64,000 nucleotides of DNA. Origin: Alphaproteobacteria bacterium. GTDB lineage: Bacteria; Pseudomonadota; Alphaproteobacteria; UBA828. Shown one piece after another: positions 8,567-18,192 of the stretch; positions within the stretch are counted from its first letter, which is position 1, and each line of letters starts with the position of its first letter. Position numbers and translations under genes: made by a program. The stretch is taken from positions 1 through 64,000 of the forward strand of contig WTGU01000056.1 in assembly GCA_011523425.1 (NCBI GenBank). The letters are read 5' to 3'. The notes beneath the pieces were generated by a model that saw nothing but the letters and a program-made list of their open reading frames with translations, did not search any database and had not been told where the DNA came from.

Positions 8567-11120
8567 TGACGATCCGCCCGGGTACGACGATCACCTTGCG
8601 CACGGCACGGCCGGCCAGCGCCCGGCGCACGCCGCCGTCGGCCATCGCCGCGTCTTCCGCCTCGGCCCTGCCGTGATCCGCCGGAAGCGAAATGGTCGCG
8701 CGCTTGCGACCGTCGACCTGGACGGCGACCACCACGACGTCGTCGGCAAGCAGCGCGGCCTCCGCTTCGGGCCAGGGCTCGCGCGCCAGCCAGCTCTCGT
8801 GCCCGAGCCGGCGCCAGGCCTCCTCGGCGAGGTGGGGCACGATCGGGGCCAGCAGGCGGACGGCGCTCTCGAGGCCCTCGCGCATCACGTGGCCCGCGCC
8901 GGGCCGGTCCTCGATGGCCGAGAGCGCGTTGGTCAGCTCCCTGATCCGCGCCACCGCGCGGTTGAAGCGGAAGCGCTCCAGATCCTCGGTCACGCCCGCG
9001 ATGGTCTTGTGGGTCGTCCGACGTAGCTCGCGCAACTGCGGATCGAGAGCGCCGGGGCCCGGCACCGCGGCGCCGCCGGGCGAGAGGGCGACAGGCGGGG
9101 ACGCGACCAGGCGCCAGAGCGCCGCGATGTAGCGCCACGCCCCCTTGACGCCGGTGTCGGTCCATTCCAGGTCGCGCTCGGGCGGGCTGTCGGAGAGCAT
9201 GAAGAGCCGCGCCGTATCGGCGCCGTAGGCCTCGATGATCGCCTCGGGATCGACGGTGTTCCGCTTGGACTTGCTCATCGCCTCCGAGCGGCCGGCGACG
9301 ACCGGGCGCCCGTCCTCGCGCGCCACCAGCTCGCCCGCGCGGGTCTCGACCTCGTCCGGGTAGTACCAGCGGCCGTCGGCGTCGCGATAGGTCTCGTGGC
9401 ACACCATGCCCTGGGTGAAGAGGCCGGCGAACGGCTCGTCGATGTCGAGATAGCCGCAGAGCTTGAGCGCCTTGGTGAAGAAGCGGGAATAGAGCAGGTG
9501 CAGCACCGCGTGCTCGATGCCGCCGATATACTGGTCGACCGGCAGCCACGGCGCGACCTCGTCCTCCGGCAGCGGGACGTCGGCGCGGGCTGCGCAGAAG
9601 CGCGCGAAATACCAGGACGAATCGACGAACGTGTCCATCGTGTCGGTGTCCCTCGCCGCGGCGGCGCCGCAGCGGGGGCAGGCGGTATACTTCCACGCAG
9701 GATGGCGGTCGAGCGGGTTGCCGGGCACATCGAAGGTCACGTCCTCCGGCAGGCGCACCGGCAGCGCCTCGCGCGGCACCGGCACCACGCCGCAATCCTC
9801 GCAGTGCACCACCGGGATCGGGCAGCCCCAGTAGCGCTGCCGCGAGATGCCCCAGTCGCGGAGCCGATGGCTGACGGAGACGCCGCCCAGACCCCGCTCG
9901 TCGAGCGCGGCGACCGCCCGCGCCTTGGCATCCTCGACCGCGAGCCCGTTGAGGAAGTCCGAATTGATTGCCGTGCCGTCGCCCGTGTAGGCCTCGTCGC
10001 CGATCGTCACCGCGTCCGCGTCTGCGTCCGGCGGGCACACCACGGGGATGACCGGCAGCCCCTGGCTGCGGGCGAAGTCGAGATCGCGCTGGTCGTGGGC
10101 GGGACAGCCGAAGATCGCGCCGGTGCCGTAGTCCATGAGCACGAAGTTGGCGACGTAGAGGGGCAGCGTGCGCTCCGTCTCGAAGGGATGACGGACCTTG
10201 ACCCCGGTATCGTATCCGCGCTTGCCCGCCGCCTCGATGTCGCGCTCGCCGATGCCGGCGAGGTTGCACTCGGCGATGAACGCGGCGAGCGCCGGATCGG
10301 CGCCGGCGAGCGCCGTCGCCAGCGGGTGGTTGGGCGAGAGCGCGCAGAAGGACGCGCCGAACAGCGTGTCGGGACGGGTGGTGAAGACCTCCAGCGCCTC
10401 GTCGCGGCCCTCGATGGGGAACAGGATCCGCGCACCCTCGGAACGCCCGATCCAGTTGCGCTGCATCAGCCGCACCTTGTCGGGCCAGCGCGGCAGCTCG
10501 TCCAGCGCCTCCAGCAGCTCGTCGGCGAAGCGGGTGATGCGGAAGAACCATTGCGCCAGCCGCCGCTTCTCCACCACCGCGCCCGAGCGCCAGCCGCGCC
10601 CGTCGACCACCTGCTCGTTGGCCAGCACGGTCCCGTCGACCGGGTCCCAGTTGACCCACGCCTCCTTGCGCTCGACCAGCCCCGCCTCGAAGAAATCGAG
10701 GAAGAGCGCCTGCTGATGCTCGTAGTAGCCGGGGTGGCAGGTGGCGAACTCGCGCTCCCAGTCGATGGAGAGCCCCATCAGCTGCAGCTGCCCGCGCATC
10801 GTCGCCACATTGGCGTAGGTCCACTCGGCGGGATGGACGCCGCGCTCGAACGCCGCGTTCTCCGCCGGCAGGCCGAAGGCATCCCAGCCCATCGGATGCA
10901 GCACGTCGTATCCCCGGGCGCGCTTGTAGCGGGCGACGACGTCGCCCATCGTGTAGTTGCGCACGTGCCCCATGTGGATGCGGCCCGAGGGGTAGGGGAA
11001 CATTTCGAGGACGTAGTAGGTCGGGCGCTCGCCGCTGAGCTCCGCCCGGAACAGCCCCGCCTCCTCCCAGGCGGCCTGCCACCTGGCCTCGACGGCCTGC
11101 GCGTCGTAACGCTCGCTCAT
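8553..11120 (-). CDS. leuS: Leucyl-tRNA synthetase
   Basis: An 855-residue class I aminoacyl-tRNA synthetase charging tRNA-Leu. The HIGH motif appears as HMGH at residues 49-52 and the KMSKS loop as MSKSK from residue 615. Between them lies the large CP1 editing domain (including the threonine-rich [12 protein letters not shown] segment) and a cysteine-rich insertion with CEDC and CPRC pairs that probably holds zinc. Length is normal. Downstream lptE overlaps it by 14 bases; upstream, on the same strand, is the DUF3576 lipoprotein gene, a common alphaproteobacterial arrangement. Confidence 0.97.
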   Translation of the reverse strand: MSERYDAQAVEARWQAAWEEAGLFRAELSGERPTYYVLEMFPYPSGRIHMGHVRNYTMGDVVARYKRARGYDVLHPMGWDAFGLPAENAAFERGVHPAEWTYANVATMRGQLQLMGLSIDWEREFATCHPGYYEHQQALFLDFFEAGLVERKEAWVNWDPVDGTVLANEQVVDGRGWRSGAVVEKRRLAQWFFRITRFADELLEALDELPRWPDKVRLMQRNWIGRSEGARILFPIEGRDEALEVFTTRPDTLFGASFCALSPNHPLATALAGADPALAAFIAECNLAGIGERDIEAAGKRGYDTGVKVRHPFETERTLPLYVANFVLMDYGTGAIFGCPAHDQRDLDFARSQGLPVIPVVCPPDADADAVTIGDEAYTGDGTAINSDFLNGLAVEDAKARAVAALDERGLGGVSVSHRLRDWGISRQRYWGCPIPVVHCEDCGVVPVPREALPVRLPEDVTFDVPGNPLDRHPAWKYTACPRCGAAAARDTDTMDTFVDSSWYFARFCAARADVPLPEDEVAPWLPVDQYIGGIEHAVLHLLYSRFFTKALKLCGYLDIDEPFAGLFTQGMVCHETYRDADGRWYYPDEVETRAGELVAREDGRPVVAGRSEAMSKSKRNTVDPEAIIEAYGADTARLFMLSDSPPERDLEWTDTGVKGAWRYIAALWRLVASPPVALSPGGAAVPGPGALDPQLRELRRTTHKTIAGVTEDLERFRFNRAVARIRELTNALSAIEDRPGAGHVMREGLESAVRLLAPIVPHLAEEAWRRLGHESWLAREPWPEAEAALLADDVVVVAVQVDGRKRATISLPADHGRAEAEDAAMADGGVRRALAGRAVRKVIVVPGRIVNVVT

Positions 11121-11233
11121 CGGCCCCGCTCGCTCCCTTGTCCCGGCCGGTGTCGGAGGGCGGCGCCCCTATAGCATGACGGGAGGATCGGTGCAGCCGC
11201 GCCGCATGCGCGAGGCGGCGGGCGCCCCGGCCT

Positions 11234-11752
11234 CTACTCGAGGAGCGAGACGGTGCGCATCTGGCGGGCGCGCTCGAGAATCTTGTTTTCGAGGCTGAGC
11301 GCGGTGTCCGGGCTCGTGGAGCGGTCCTCCCACTGGCCGCCGTCCACGCGCTCCTGGCGGAAGACGGAGACCCGCACGGCATCCGCGCGCAGCGTCCGGT
11401 CCAGGATGTAGACGGTCATCTTGAAGCGCTCGTCGGGAGTCTCCGGCGGGGCGTACCAGTCGGTGATGATCACGCCGCCGAAGGGATCGGCCGAGAGCAG
11501 GGGCATGAAAGCGATGGTGTCGATGCTCCCGCGCCAGAGGAAGCTGTTGACCCCGAGCCCGCTCACCGGCTCATCGTCCGGGGCGCCCAGCAGCGTGATG
11601 CCGCCGGGGCCGAAGATGCTGCCGCTATCCTGCGGGACACGGGGATCCCTGGTCGGGTCTTCGGGCGTCGTGCCGCCCTCGCAGCCCGCCACCGCCAGAG
11701 CCAGAGCGAGGGCCGCCACGCACGGCCCCGCACCGCTAAAGAATCGCTTCAT
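11234..11752 (-). CDS. DUF3576 family lipoprotein
   Basis: A 172-residue predicted lipoprotein. Its signal peptide ends in VAGC (cysteine at 23 counted from the ATG at 11752). The mature part contains the family-typical stretches GGITLLG, SFLWRGSIDTIAFMPLLSAD and DPFGGVIITDWY, and a C-terminal helix ENKILERARQMR. The family is largely confined to alphaproteobacteria, where it usually sits beside leuS as here; its function is unknown, with an envelope role inferred from location. A second in-frame ATG at 11767 is possible. Confidence 0.85.
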   Translation of the reverse strand: MKRFFSGAGPCVAALALALAVAGCEGGTTPEDPTRDPRVPQDSGSIFGPGGITLLGAPDDEPVSGLGVNSFLWRGSIDTIAFMPLLSADPFGGVIITDWYAPPETPDERFKMTVYILDRTLRADAVRVSVFRQERVDGGQWEDRSTSPDTALSLENKILERARQMRTVSLLE

Positions 11753-11871
11753 GTCAACTACCTGCATCGAACGCACATGGCCGGCCCTTGTAACACGAGG
11801 CGCGCGGACGCCGCAGCAGATTCGGGAGAAAACGCCGGAACGGCGGCGCGGGGCGCCACGTCGCCGCGTCG

Positions 11872-13428
11872 CTAAGTCGCGCCCACCCACTCGGCCACAC
11901 GCTCGGCGATCAGCGTCACGGTCGCCGCCGTGTTGGCCCGGACGATCGCGGGCATGACCGAGGCATCGGCGAGCCAGAGCCGCCCAATCCCGTGAACCCG
12001 GCAGCGCGCATCAACCACCGCGCCGTCGTCCGCCGCTCCCATGCGGCACGAGCCCGAGGCATGGGCCGCCGTCACCGACGCCCGCAGCCAGCGATCGAGC
12101 GCCTCGTCTCTCGCCAGCGTCTCGTCGTCCGGCGCGACCCGGGCCGCGACGTGCGCGCGATAGGCGGGCCGCTCGGTGAGCGCGATCCCGAGCCGCACCG
12201 CCTCGCGCATGCGCGCGAGGTCCCACGGATCGTCCAGGAAGCGGAAGGCGATGGCCGGGTCCGCATCCGGGTCCGCCGAGGCGAGCGACACCCGGCCTGC
12301 CCCGCGCGGGGCGCGGAGCGACACCGCGACGTTGGTGCCTACGAAGGGCTCGTCGCCGAAGCCGTACTGGCTCGCATCGGCGCTCACCGGCGAGAACGGC
12401 AGGTAGTGGAGATCGAGGCGCGCGTCCGATCCGGGTGCCGTGGTCCTGAGCCCGACCTGCAGCACCGGCGCCGTGTCGTCGGGCACCGTCTCGCTCGACC
12501 GGAACACCAGGTTGACCAGCGGGTGGTCCTGGAGGTTCTCGCCGACGCCGGGCAGGTCGTGAACCACCGGTATGCCAAGCGGCTCGAGTACCGCCGCGGG
12601 CCCGATGCCGGAGAGCATCAGGAGCTGCGGGGTCGCGAAGGAGCCGGCGCTGACGACCACCGCGCCCGCATCGAAGCGGACCGTCTCTCCCGCCACGAGC
12701 GCCTCCACGCCCTGCGCCTCGCCGCCGGTCACGACGATCCGCCGAACCTGCGCGTCGCCCATGACGGTCAGGTTGGCGCGGCCGCGCGCCGCCGCCAGAT
12801 AGCTCGTCGCCGTGCTGACCCGGACGCCGTCCACGACGTTGAAGGGGAAGCAGCCGACGCCGCCGGTCGAGCGGGGGCTGTTCATGTCCGCGTCGTGGGC
12901 GAATCCGGCAGCGCGGCAGCTCTCGCCGAAGGCGGCCTGGATCGGGTGGAGGGACGCGGCGGGATGTCGCCGGACCGGCAGCGGGCCGGCCGTGCCGTGG
13001 TCCTCGTCGGGGAAATCCAGGTCGGTCTCCATCCGCCGCAGATAGGGCAGCACGTCGGCGAAGCCCCAGCCCCTGCAGCCCTGCGCGACCCAGCCGTCAT
13101 AGTCCTCCGGCAGGCCGCGCAGGTGCACGCGGCCGTCGATCGCCGCGGTGCCGCCGACCAGCTTGCCGCGCGGGAAGAGCACCATCTCGTCCCGCTGCGC
13201 GTCGTTGGGAACGGCCGCATGCAGCCAGACCAGCCCGCTACGGATGGCGAGGCCGGAATTGTGGCCGTTCCTGATCTCCGCCGGCAGCGCGTCCGGGTCC
13301 GGGAAATCGGGCCCGGCCTCGAGCAGCAGCACCGAGCGCGACGCGTTCTCGGAAAGGCGCGCGGCGAGGACGCAGCCCGCCGTCCCACCGCCGACCACGA
13401 TCGCGTCGAAGCTCGTGCTGCCGCTCAC
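11872..13428 (-). CDS. GMC family FAD-dependent oxidoreductase
   Basis: A 518-residue flavoprotein of the glucose-methanol-choline family, which oxidises alcohols using FAD. The dinucleotide-binding motif GGGTAG lies at 13-18, followed by the VLLLEAGP strand. The GMC signature 1 region reads RGKLVGGTAAIDG, and signature 2 GSFATPQLLMLSGIGP is near the middle. The C-terminal domain has AAHASGSCRMG with the probable catalytic histidine at 456, then a DASVMP segment. Substrate cannot be told from sequence. It sits 60 bases downstream of tRNA-Cys on the same strand, convergent with nothing close on its 3' side. Confidence 0.9.
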   Translation of the reverse strand: MSGSTSFDAIVVGGGTAGCVLAARLSENASRSVLLLEAGPDFPDPDALPAEIRNGHNSGLAIRSGLVWLHAAVPNDAQRDEMVLFPRGKLVGGTAAIDGRVHLRGLPEDYDGWVAQGCRGWGFADVLPYLRRMETDLDFPDEDHGTAGPLPVRRHPAASLHPIQAAFGESCRAAGFAHDADMNSPRSTGGVGCFPFNVVDGVRVSTATSYLAAARGRANLTVMGDAQVRRIVVTGGEAQGVEALVAGETVRFDAGAVVVSAGSFATPQLLMLSGIGPAAVLEPLGIPVVHDLPGVGENLQDHPLVNLVFRSSETVPDDTAPVLQVGLRTTAPGSDARLDLHYLPFSPVSADASQYGFGDEPFVGTNVAVSLRAPRGAGRVSLASADPDADPAIAFRFLDDPWDLARMREAVRLGIALTERPAYRAHVAARVAPDDETLARDEALDRWLRASVTAAHASGSCRMGAADDGAVVDARCRVHGIGRLWLADASVMPAIVRANTAATVTLIAERVAEWVGAT

Positions 13429-13488
13429 GAGCCGCGCCCGTTCGGATGTGGCGCCGGCGGGCGAGGCGGCGCTGGTTCAGGGAGAAAC

Positions 13489-13562
13489 TGGAGGCCGAGG
13501 CCGGAATCGAACCGGCGTACACGGATTTGCAGTCCGCTGCATAGCCACTCTGCCACCCGGCC
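13489..13562 (-). tRNA. tRNA-Cys (GCA)
   Basis: A 74-nt cloverleaf read on the minus strand. Acceptor stem GGCCGGG pairs with CTCGGCC (one G-U), the anticodon loop ACTGCAAAT gives anticodon GCA, and the T arm is GCCGG-TTCGATT-CCGGC. The discriminator is U73, as expected for tRNA-Cys, and the 3' CCA is encoded. Cysteine identity is therefore supported by both anticodon and discriminator. Confidence 0.96.
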
Positions 13563-13596
13563 CAAAGGCTGATGCCCTCAGTTGCAGTCTCCGCCT

Positions 13597-13626
13597 CAAT
13601 TAGGCGCCGCGCGGCGGCACGGTCAA
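13597..13626 (-). promoter_or_regulatory. Candidate promoter of tRNA-Cys
   Basis: On the minus strand TTGACC (-35-like) is followed after 18 bases by TAATTG (-10-like), whose end lies 34 bases before the mature tRNA start. Spacing and distance fit a sigma70-type tRNA promoter with a short leader; the -10 is imperfect. Confidence 0.45.
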
Positions 13627-13723
13627 CCGTCTTGATGCTGCTCCCGGACCGGACCGACCGTGGCTGGCGGCGGGCCCGCCCGCCCGTTACACTCGGCGCC
13701 GGTTCACGGCGGGAGGGAGCAGG

Positions 13724-14434
13724 ATGACGGCCGATCAGTCACGCGACGAGGAGGTCAGGCGCGCGCTGGAGACGATCTTCGCCGCCGATTCGGAGATCTA
13801 CCAGACGCGGGGATTCCAGCGTCGCATCGGCTTCGGCACCCGGCCGGCGCTGCTCATCATCGACCTCGCCAACGCCTGGACCCGGCCCGGGCACAATTTC
13901 ACCTGCGACAACATGGAGGTCATCATCCCCGCCAACCAGCAGCTGCTGGCGGCCGCGCGGGAGAAGGGCATCCCCGTGATCTACACGACCACGGCCTATC
14001 AGGACCCGACCGGCCCGCGCGCCGATACCGGGCTCTGGCACCTGAAGATTCCGGTGGAGACGCTTCGCGAGGGCTCGCCGGAGGCGGAGATCGACGAGCG
14101 TATCGCGCCGATGCCGGCGCGCGGCGAGCAGGTGATCGTCAAGAAGCGCGCGAGCGCCTTCCACGGCACCTACCTCGCGGGCTACCTCCGCGCCCAGCGG
14201 GTCGACACGGTGATCATCACCGGCGTCACCATGGCCGGATGCGTGCGCCACTCGGCCGAGGACGCCATCGCCGAGGGATTCCGCCCGATCGTGGTGCGCG
14301 AAGGGGTCGGCGACCGGGTGCCGGGCGTCGTCGAGTGGAACCTGTTCGACATCGACGCCAAGTTCGGCGACGTGGAACCGGTGGAGCGCGTCCTCGCCTA
14401 CCTCGAGGAGCTCCAGGCCTTCAGCAACGAATAG
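13724..14434 (+). CDS. N-carbamoylsarcosine amidase-like cysteine hydrolase
   Basis: A 236-residue isochorismatase-fold amidohydrolase. The catalytic triad of the N-carbamoylsarcosine amidase group is in place: Asp47 (IIDLANAW), Lys140 (VIVKKRASAFHGT) and Cys173 (TMAGCVRHSAEDA), at nearly the same positions as in the characterised enzyme. Such enzymes split N-carbamoyl groups or related amides. The gene is followed 33 bases later by an amidase, so the two probably act on one nitrogen compound. It is preceded by GGGAGGGAGCAGG, a strong ribosome-binding site. The exact substrate is not known. Confidence 0.85.
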   Translation: MTADQSRDEEVRRALETIFAADSEIYQTRGFQRRIGFGTRPALLIIDLANAWTRPGHNFTCDNMEVIIPANQQLLAAAREKGIPVIYTTTAYQDPTGPRADTGLWHLKIPVETLREGSPEAEIDERIAPMPARGEQVIVKKRASAFHGTYLAGYLRAQRVDTVIITGVTMAGCVRHSAEDAIAEGFRPIVVREGVGDRVPGVVEWNLFDIDAKFGDVEPVERVLAYLEELQAFSNE

Positions 14435-14467
14435 GCACGAGTCAGGCAACGGAGAGGAGCGTCTCGT

Positions 14468-15892
14468 ATGGGCGCTGCCGACCTCGACCTCTGCTACATG
14501 AGCGCAATCGACGCGCTCGCCGCATTCAGGGCGCGGACGCTCTCGCCCGTCGAGTTGATGAAGGCGGTGATCGCCCGCTGCGAGGCGGTCAACCCGGCAC
14601 TCAATCTGGTGACCTACAGCTATTTCGACCGCGCGCTGGAGCAGGCGAAGGCTGCCGAGGCGCGCTACGGCAAGACCGACGGGAGGCTGCGCGCGCTGGA
14701 AGGGCTGCCGTTCGCGAGCAAGGACTATCACGCGATCAAGGGCGAGATCACCACCATCGGCTCCAGGATCATGGAGCACAACCGCCCGGATCACACCTAC
14801 CCGGTCACCGAGCGCCTCATGCGGGCCGGCGCGATCCTCCATATCCGCACCACGACGCCCGAGTTCGGCTATGCCGGCACCACCCACAGCCCGCTCTGGG
14901 GCGTGAGCCGCAATCCCTGGAACGCCGACTACACGCCCGGCGGCTCGTCCGGCGGCAGCGGCGGTGCCGTCGCCGCCGGCATGACCACGATCGCCGACGG
15001 CGGAGACGGCGGCGGCTCGATCCGCATCCCGGCCTCGGTCAACGGCATCTTCGGCTTCAAGCCGCCCTACGGGCGCAACCCGAACGACACCACCGCGCCC
15101 CACGCCTTCCTGGTGCAGATCGGCGTGCTGACCCGCACGGTGGCCGAATCCGCCCTGCTGCAGAATGTGGTCTCCGGGCCGCACAGGGCGGACATCGCCT
15201 CGCTCAGGACGCGCGTCCGCCTGCCGCTCTCCTACGAGGGCATCGAGGGCTGGCGCATCGCCTACTCGCCGGATCTCGGCTACGTCGAGGTCGATCCGGA
15301 GGTGCAGGAGAACGCGAGGAAGGCGGCGGACGTCTTCCGTAGCCTCGGTTGCGAGGTCGAAGAGGTCGATCTCGGCTGGACCTCGGGCGTGCTGAACCAG
15401 TATCTGCGGCTGTTCGAGGTCTTCTTCGCCAGCGGCCTGCAGGACTTCCTGCCGGAATGGCGCTACGAGATGGACCCGAGGGTCGTCGATCTCGTGGAGC
15501 GGGGCGCGCGGGTCAGCGCCGTCGAGTTCGAGCGGGTCAGCCGCACGCGCGGCTGGATGTACCAGAAGCTCGCGCCGATCCTCGACGACTACGACGTCCT
15601 GATCTGCCCGACTCTTGCGGTGCCCGCGGTCAAGGCGGACCACACCAACATGGATCCCGGCTTCACCATCAACGGCAAGTCGGTCGAGCCGCATCTGGGT
15701 TGGCTGCTCACCTACCCCTTCAACATGATGAACCAGTGCCCGGTCGCCAGCGTGCCGACCGGGTTCGCGCGCAGCGGCGTTCCCACCGGCCTGCAGATCG
15801 TCGGCCGTACCTACGATGACGCCCGCGTGTTTCGCGCAGCGGCCGCCTTCGAGGCGGCGACGAACTGGAGCCGCCATCGCCCGCCCGTATAG
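14468..15892 (+). CDS. Amidase signature family hydrolase
   Basis: A 474-residue amidase with the Ser-cisSer-Lys triad visible: Lys85 in PFASKDYHAIKG, the cis-Ser160 in PGGSSGGSGGA, and the nucleophile Ser184 in GDGGGSIRIPAS. The serine spacing of 24 residues matches fatty acid amide hydrolase and related enzymes. No signal peptide, so it acts in the cytoplasm. Paired with the cysteine hydrolase immediately upstream, it probably completes stepwise hydrolysis of an amide or carbamoyl substrate, though nearby transport genes that would identify it are missing. Confidence 0.9.
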   Translation: MGAADLDLCYMSAIDALAAFRARTLSPVELMKAVIARCEAVNPALNLVTYSYFDRALEQAKAAEARYGKTDGRLRALEGLPFASKDYHAIKGEITTIGSRIMEHNRPDHTYPVTERLMRAGAILHIRTTTPEFGYAGTTHSPLWGVSRNPWNADYTPGGSSGGSGGAVAAGMTTIADGGDGGGSIRIPASVNGIFGFKPPYGRNPNDTTAPHAFLVQIGVLTRTVAESALLQNVVSGPHRADIASLRTRVRLPLSYEGIEGWRIAYSPDLGYVEVDPEVQENARKAADVFRSLGCEVEEVDLGWTSGVLNQYLRLFEVFFASGLQDFLPEWRYEMDPRVVDLVERGARVSAVEFERVSRTRGWMYQKLAPILDDYDVLICPTLAVPAVKADHTNMDPGFTINGKSVEPHLGWLLTYPFNMMNQCPVASVPTGFARSGVPTGLQIVGRTYDDARVFRAAAAFEAATNWSRHRPPV

Positions 15893-15948
15893 TCCGCGTT
15901 TCCGCAGGGCGCGTGCAGCCGCGTCGCCCGTTCGCGCGCTCCAGCCTG

Positions 15949-15954
15949 TATAAT
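15949..15954 (+). promoter_or_regulatory. -10 element of lptF
   Basis: A perfect TATAAT, preceded by TG with no spacer base between, lies only five bases before the lptF ATG at 15960. No good -35 is seen at the expected distance. If used, transcription would begin at or next to the start codon, giving a leaderless mRNA. Confidence 0.4.
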
Positions 15955-15959
15955 GAGGC

Positions 15960-17087
15960 ATGCAGCGCTACCAGCGTTACCTTCTGCGCCAGCTTGTGGG
16001 CCCCTTCGTTCTCGTCGCGCTGGGGCTCACGGCGGTCGTCTGGCTGTCGCAGTCGCTGCGCATCATCGACCTGATCGTCAACAAGGGTCTGTCGCTCAGC
16101 GCCTTCATGCTGATGAGCATGCTGGTGCTGCCGACGTTCCTGGGCGCGATCCTGCCGATCGCGTTCTTCTGCGCGCTGCTCTTCGCCTACAACAGGCTCA
16201 ACATCGACAGCGAGCTGGTCAGCCTGCGCGCCGCCGGCGTCAGCCAGTGGTCACTGGCGAAGCCGGCGCTGCTGATGGCCACTGCTGTCGCCGCCGTGTC
16301 CTACGCGATCGTCATGTACGTCATGCCGGTCAGCCACCAGGAGTTCAAGGAGCGGCAGTTCGTCCTGCGTGGCGACCACTCGTTGCTGCTCCTGGAGGAG
16401 GGCACGTTCAACACGCTCTCCGACGGCGTCACGGTCTACATTCGCGGGCGCGAGGGAAACTCCCTCAACGGAATCCTCGTGCACGACGCCCGCGACCCGG
16501 AACGGCCGGTCACGATGATGGCCGAGAGGGGCATTCTGCTCCGCACCAGCCAGGGGCCGCGCTTCACCCTGATCAACGGCCACCGCCAGCGGGTCGACCG
16601 CGACACGTCGCGCCTCTCGCTCCTCAATTTCGAGCGCTACACCATCGACCTGGGCGACTTCGTCCAGTCCGGAGGCTCGCGCCATCGCGAGCCGCGCGAG
16701 CGCTTCATCGACGAGCTGCTCAGCCCCGACGCCGAAGGGGTCGAGACGATGCGCGGCAAGTTCCTCTCCGAGGCGCACAGCCGCATCGTCACGCCCCTTT
16801 TCGCCTACGTGCTCATGGCGATCGCCATGGCGGCGCTGCTCTCCGGCAACGTCGACCGGCGCGGATACTGGCGGCGCATGCTCGTCGCCATCGCGGCCGC
16901 GGTGCTGTTCGAGGCCCTGGCGCTCTTCCTGGTGAACGCGAGCGCCAAGAACAGCCAGCTCATCCCGCTCATGTATCTGAACCCCGCGCTCGTGATCGCC
17001 GCAGCGGTCGTCTTCATGCGCCGCCGCCTGCTGCTGCGGCTGCTCGGCGGCCGCACTGCGGCGCTCGGGCCGGGCGCGCAGGGGTAG
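15960..17087 (+). CDS. lptF: LPS export ABC permease LptF
   Basis: A 375-residue inner-membrane permease of the LptB2FG transporter that extracts lipopolysaccharide from the inner membrane and passes it to the Lpt bridge. It starts with the family-typical MQRYQRYLLRQL and has membrane helices in the first ~120 and last ~110 residues, enclosing a periplasmic beta-jellyroll region that includes TVYIRGREGNSLNGILVHD. lptG follows after 10 bases, and lptD and surA continue the transcript; lptB is not in the window. Confidence 0.93.
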   Translation: MQRYQRYLLRQLVGPFVLVALGLTAVVWLSQSLRIIDLIVNKGLSLSAFMLMSMLVLPTFLGAILPIAFFCALLFAYNRLNIDSELVSLRAAGVSQWSLAKPALLMATAVAAVSYAIVMYVMPVSHQEFKERQFVLRGDHSLLLLEEGTFNTLSDGVTVYIRGREGNSLNGILVHDARDPERPVTMMAERGILLRTSQGPRFTLINGHRQRVDRDTSRLSLLNFERYTIDLGDFVQSGGSRHREPRERFIDELLSPDAEGVETMRGKFLSEAHSRIVTPLFAYVLMAIAMAALLSGNVDRRGYWRRMLVAIAAAVLFEALALFLVNASAKNSQLIPLMYLNPALVIAAAVVFMRRRLLLRLLGGRTAALGPGAQG

Positions 17088-17097
17088 GGCACGGGCG

Positions 17098-18192
17098 ATG
17101 CGCCTCTCCGGCACGCTCTCGCTCTACATGGGCAGGCAGTACCTGCAGCACGTCGCGCTCGTCTTCCTGCTCGTCATCCTGACCATCCTCATCGCGGACA
17201 CGATCGAGCTGCTGCGCCGTGCCTCCGGGTCCGACAAGACCGCCACCCTCGAAATCGTCCTCCGGATGGCGTCGCTGCACATTCCCTTCATGGCCCAGAA
17301 GGCGCTGCCCTTCGTCGTGCTCGTCGGCGGCATCGTGACCTTTGCCAAGCTGACGCGGAGCCGCGAGCTCGTGGTCGCGCGGGCGGCGGGGGTCTCGGTA
17401 TGGCAGTTCATCCTGCCGGTGCTCATCATCTCCGCGCTGCTCGGCGGCCTCTTCATGATGGTCATCAACCCGCTCGCCTCGGCCACCACCGCGCGCTTCG
17501 AGCAGATGGACGCGACCCACCTGCGTGGCAGCTCCAGCCTCATGGCTCTGTCCAAGTCCGGGATATGGCTCAGACAGGGCGATGCGGAAGGACAGTCGGT
17601 GGTTCACGCCGAGCGGATCGATCAGGACACGACGACCCTGCATGACGCCATCATCTTCCTGTACGCAGAGGAGGATCATTTCGTCGGTCGCATCGATGCC
17701 GCCGAAGCCCGGCTCGAGGACGGGTACTGGAACCTCACCGACGCCCTCTTCAGCGCACCGGACGAGCCCGCCCGGCATCGGGCGAACGCCCGCATCCCGA
17801 CCGATCTGACCCTGGAGCGCATCCAGAACAGTTTCTCGCCGCCGGAGACGCTCTCCTTCTGGGCTCTGCCGGGCTTCATCGATGTGCTCGAGGAGTCCGG
17901 CTTTTCGTCCGTCAAGCACCACCTGCACTGGCATTCGCTCCTGGCCGGTCCGCTGCTGCTGTGCGCCATGGTCCTGATCGCGGCGACCTTCTCGCTGCGT
18001 TTCACGCGGCGCGGAACCTGGGTGCTGGTCGCGGGCGGGCTGCTCACGGGCTTCCTCTTCTACTTCCTTTCCGACCTCGTGCTTGCCCTCGGCCTGTCCG
18101 GCAAGCTGCCGCCCATACTCGCGGCATGGACGCCGGCGGGCATCTTCACGCTGGTCGGCGTCGCGGGGCTCTTCCACCTCGAGGATGGCTAG
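17098..18192 (+). CDS. lptG: LPS export ABC permease LptG
   Basis: The 364-residue partner of LptF. Same organisation: N-terminal helices containing ELVVARAAGVSVWQF (coupling region), a central periplasmic domain, and C-terminal helices ending with a LGLSGKLPPILAAWTP segment typical of LptG. It starts 10 bases after lptF and its 3' end overlaps the lptD start by eight bases. Together with LptF it forms the membrane channel that moves lipopolysaccharide. Confidence 0.93.
   Translation: MRLSGTLSLYMGRQYLQHVALVFLLVILTILIADTIELLRRASGSDKTATLEIVLRMASLHIPFMAQKALPFVVLVGGIVTFAKLTRSRELVVARAAGVSVWQFILPVLIISALLGGLFMMVINPLASATTARFEQMDATHLRGSSSLMALSKSGIWLRQGDAEGQSVVHAERIDQDTTTLHDAIIFLYAEEDHFVGRIDAAEARLEDGYWNLTDALFSAPDEPARHRANARIPTDLTLERIQNSFSPPETLSFWALPGFIDVLEESGFSSVKHHLHWHSLLAGPLLLCAMVLIAATFSLRFTRRGTWVLVAGGLLTGFLFYFLSDLVLALGLSGKLPPILAAWTPAGIFTLVGVAGLFHLEDG

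Noticed and set aside
8341-11382. A 1013-codon open frame on the minus strand over leuS
   Set aside because: It is a shifted reading of leuS on the same strand; leuS in its own frame has all synthetase motifs, while this one is Arg/Gly/Ala-rich without any domain.
11872-13428. Assignment of the GMC enzyme as choline dehydrogenase
   Set aside because: The family fold is clear but there are no betaine pathway genes nearby, and the active-site surroundings are not distinctive enough to name a substrate.
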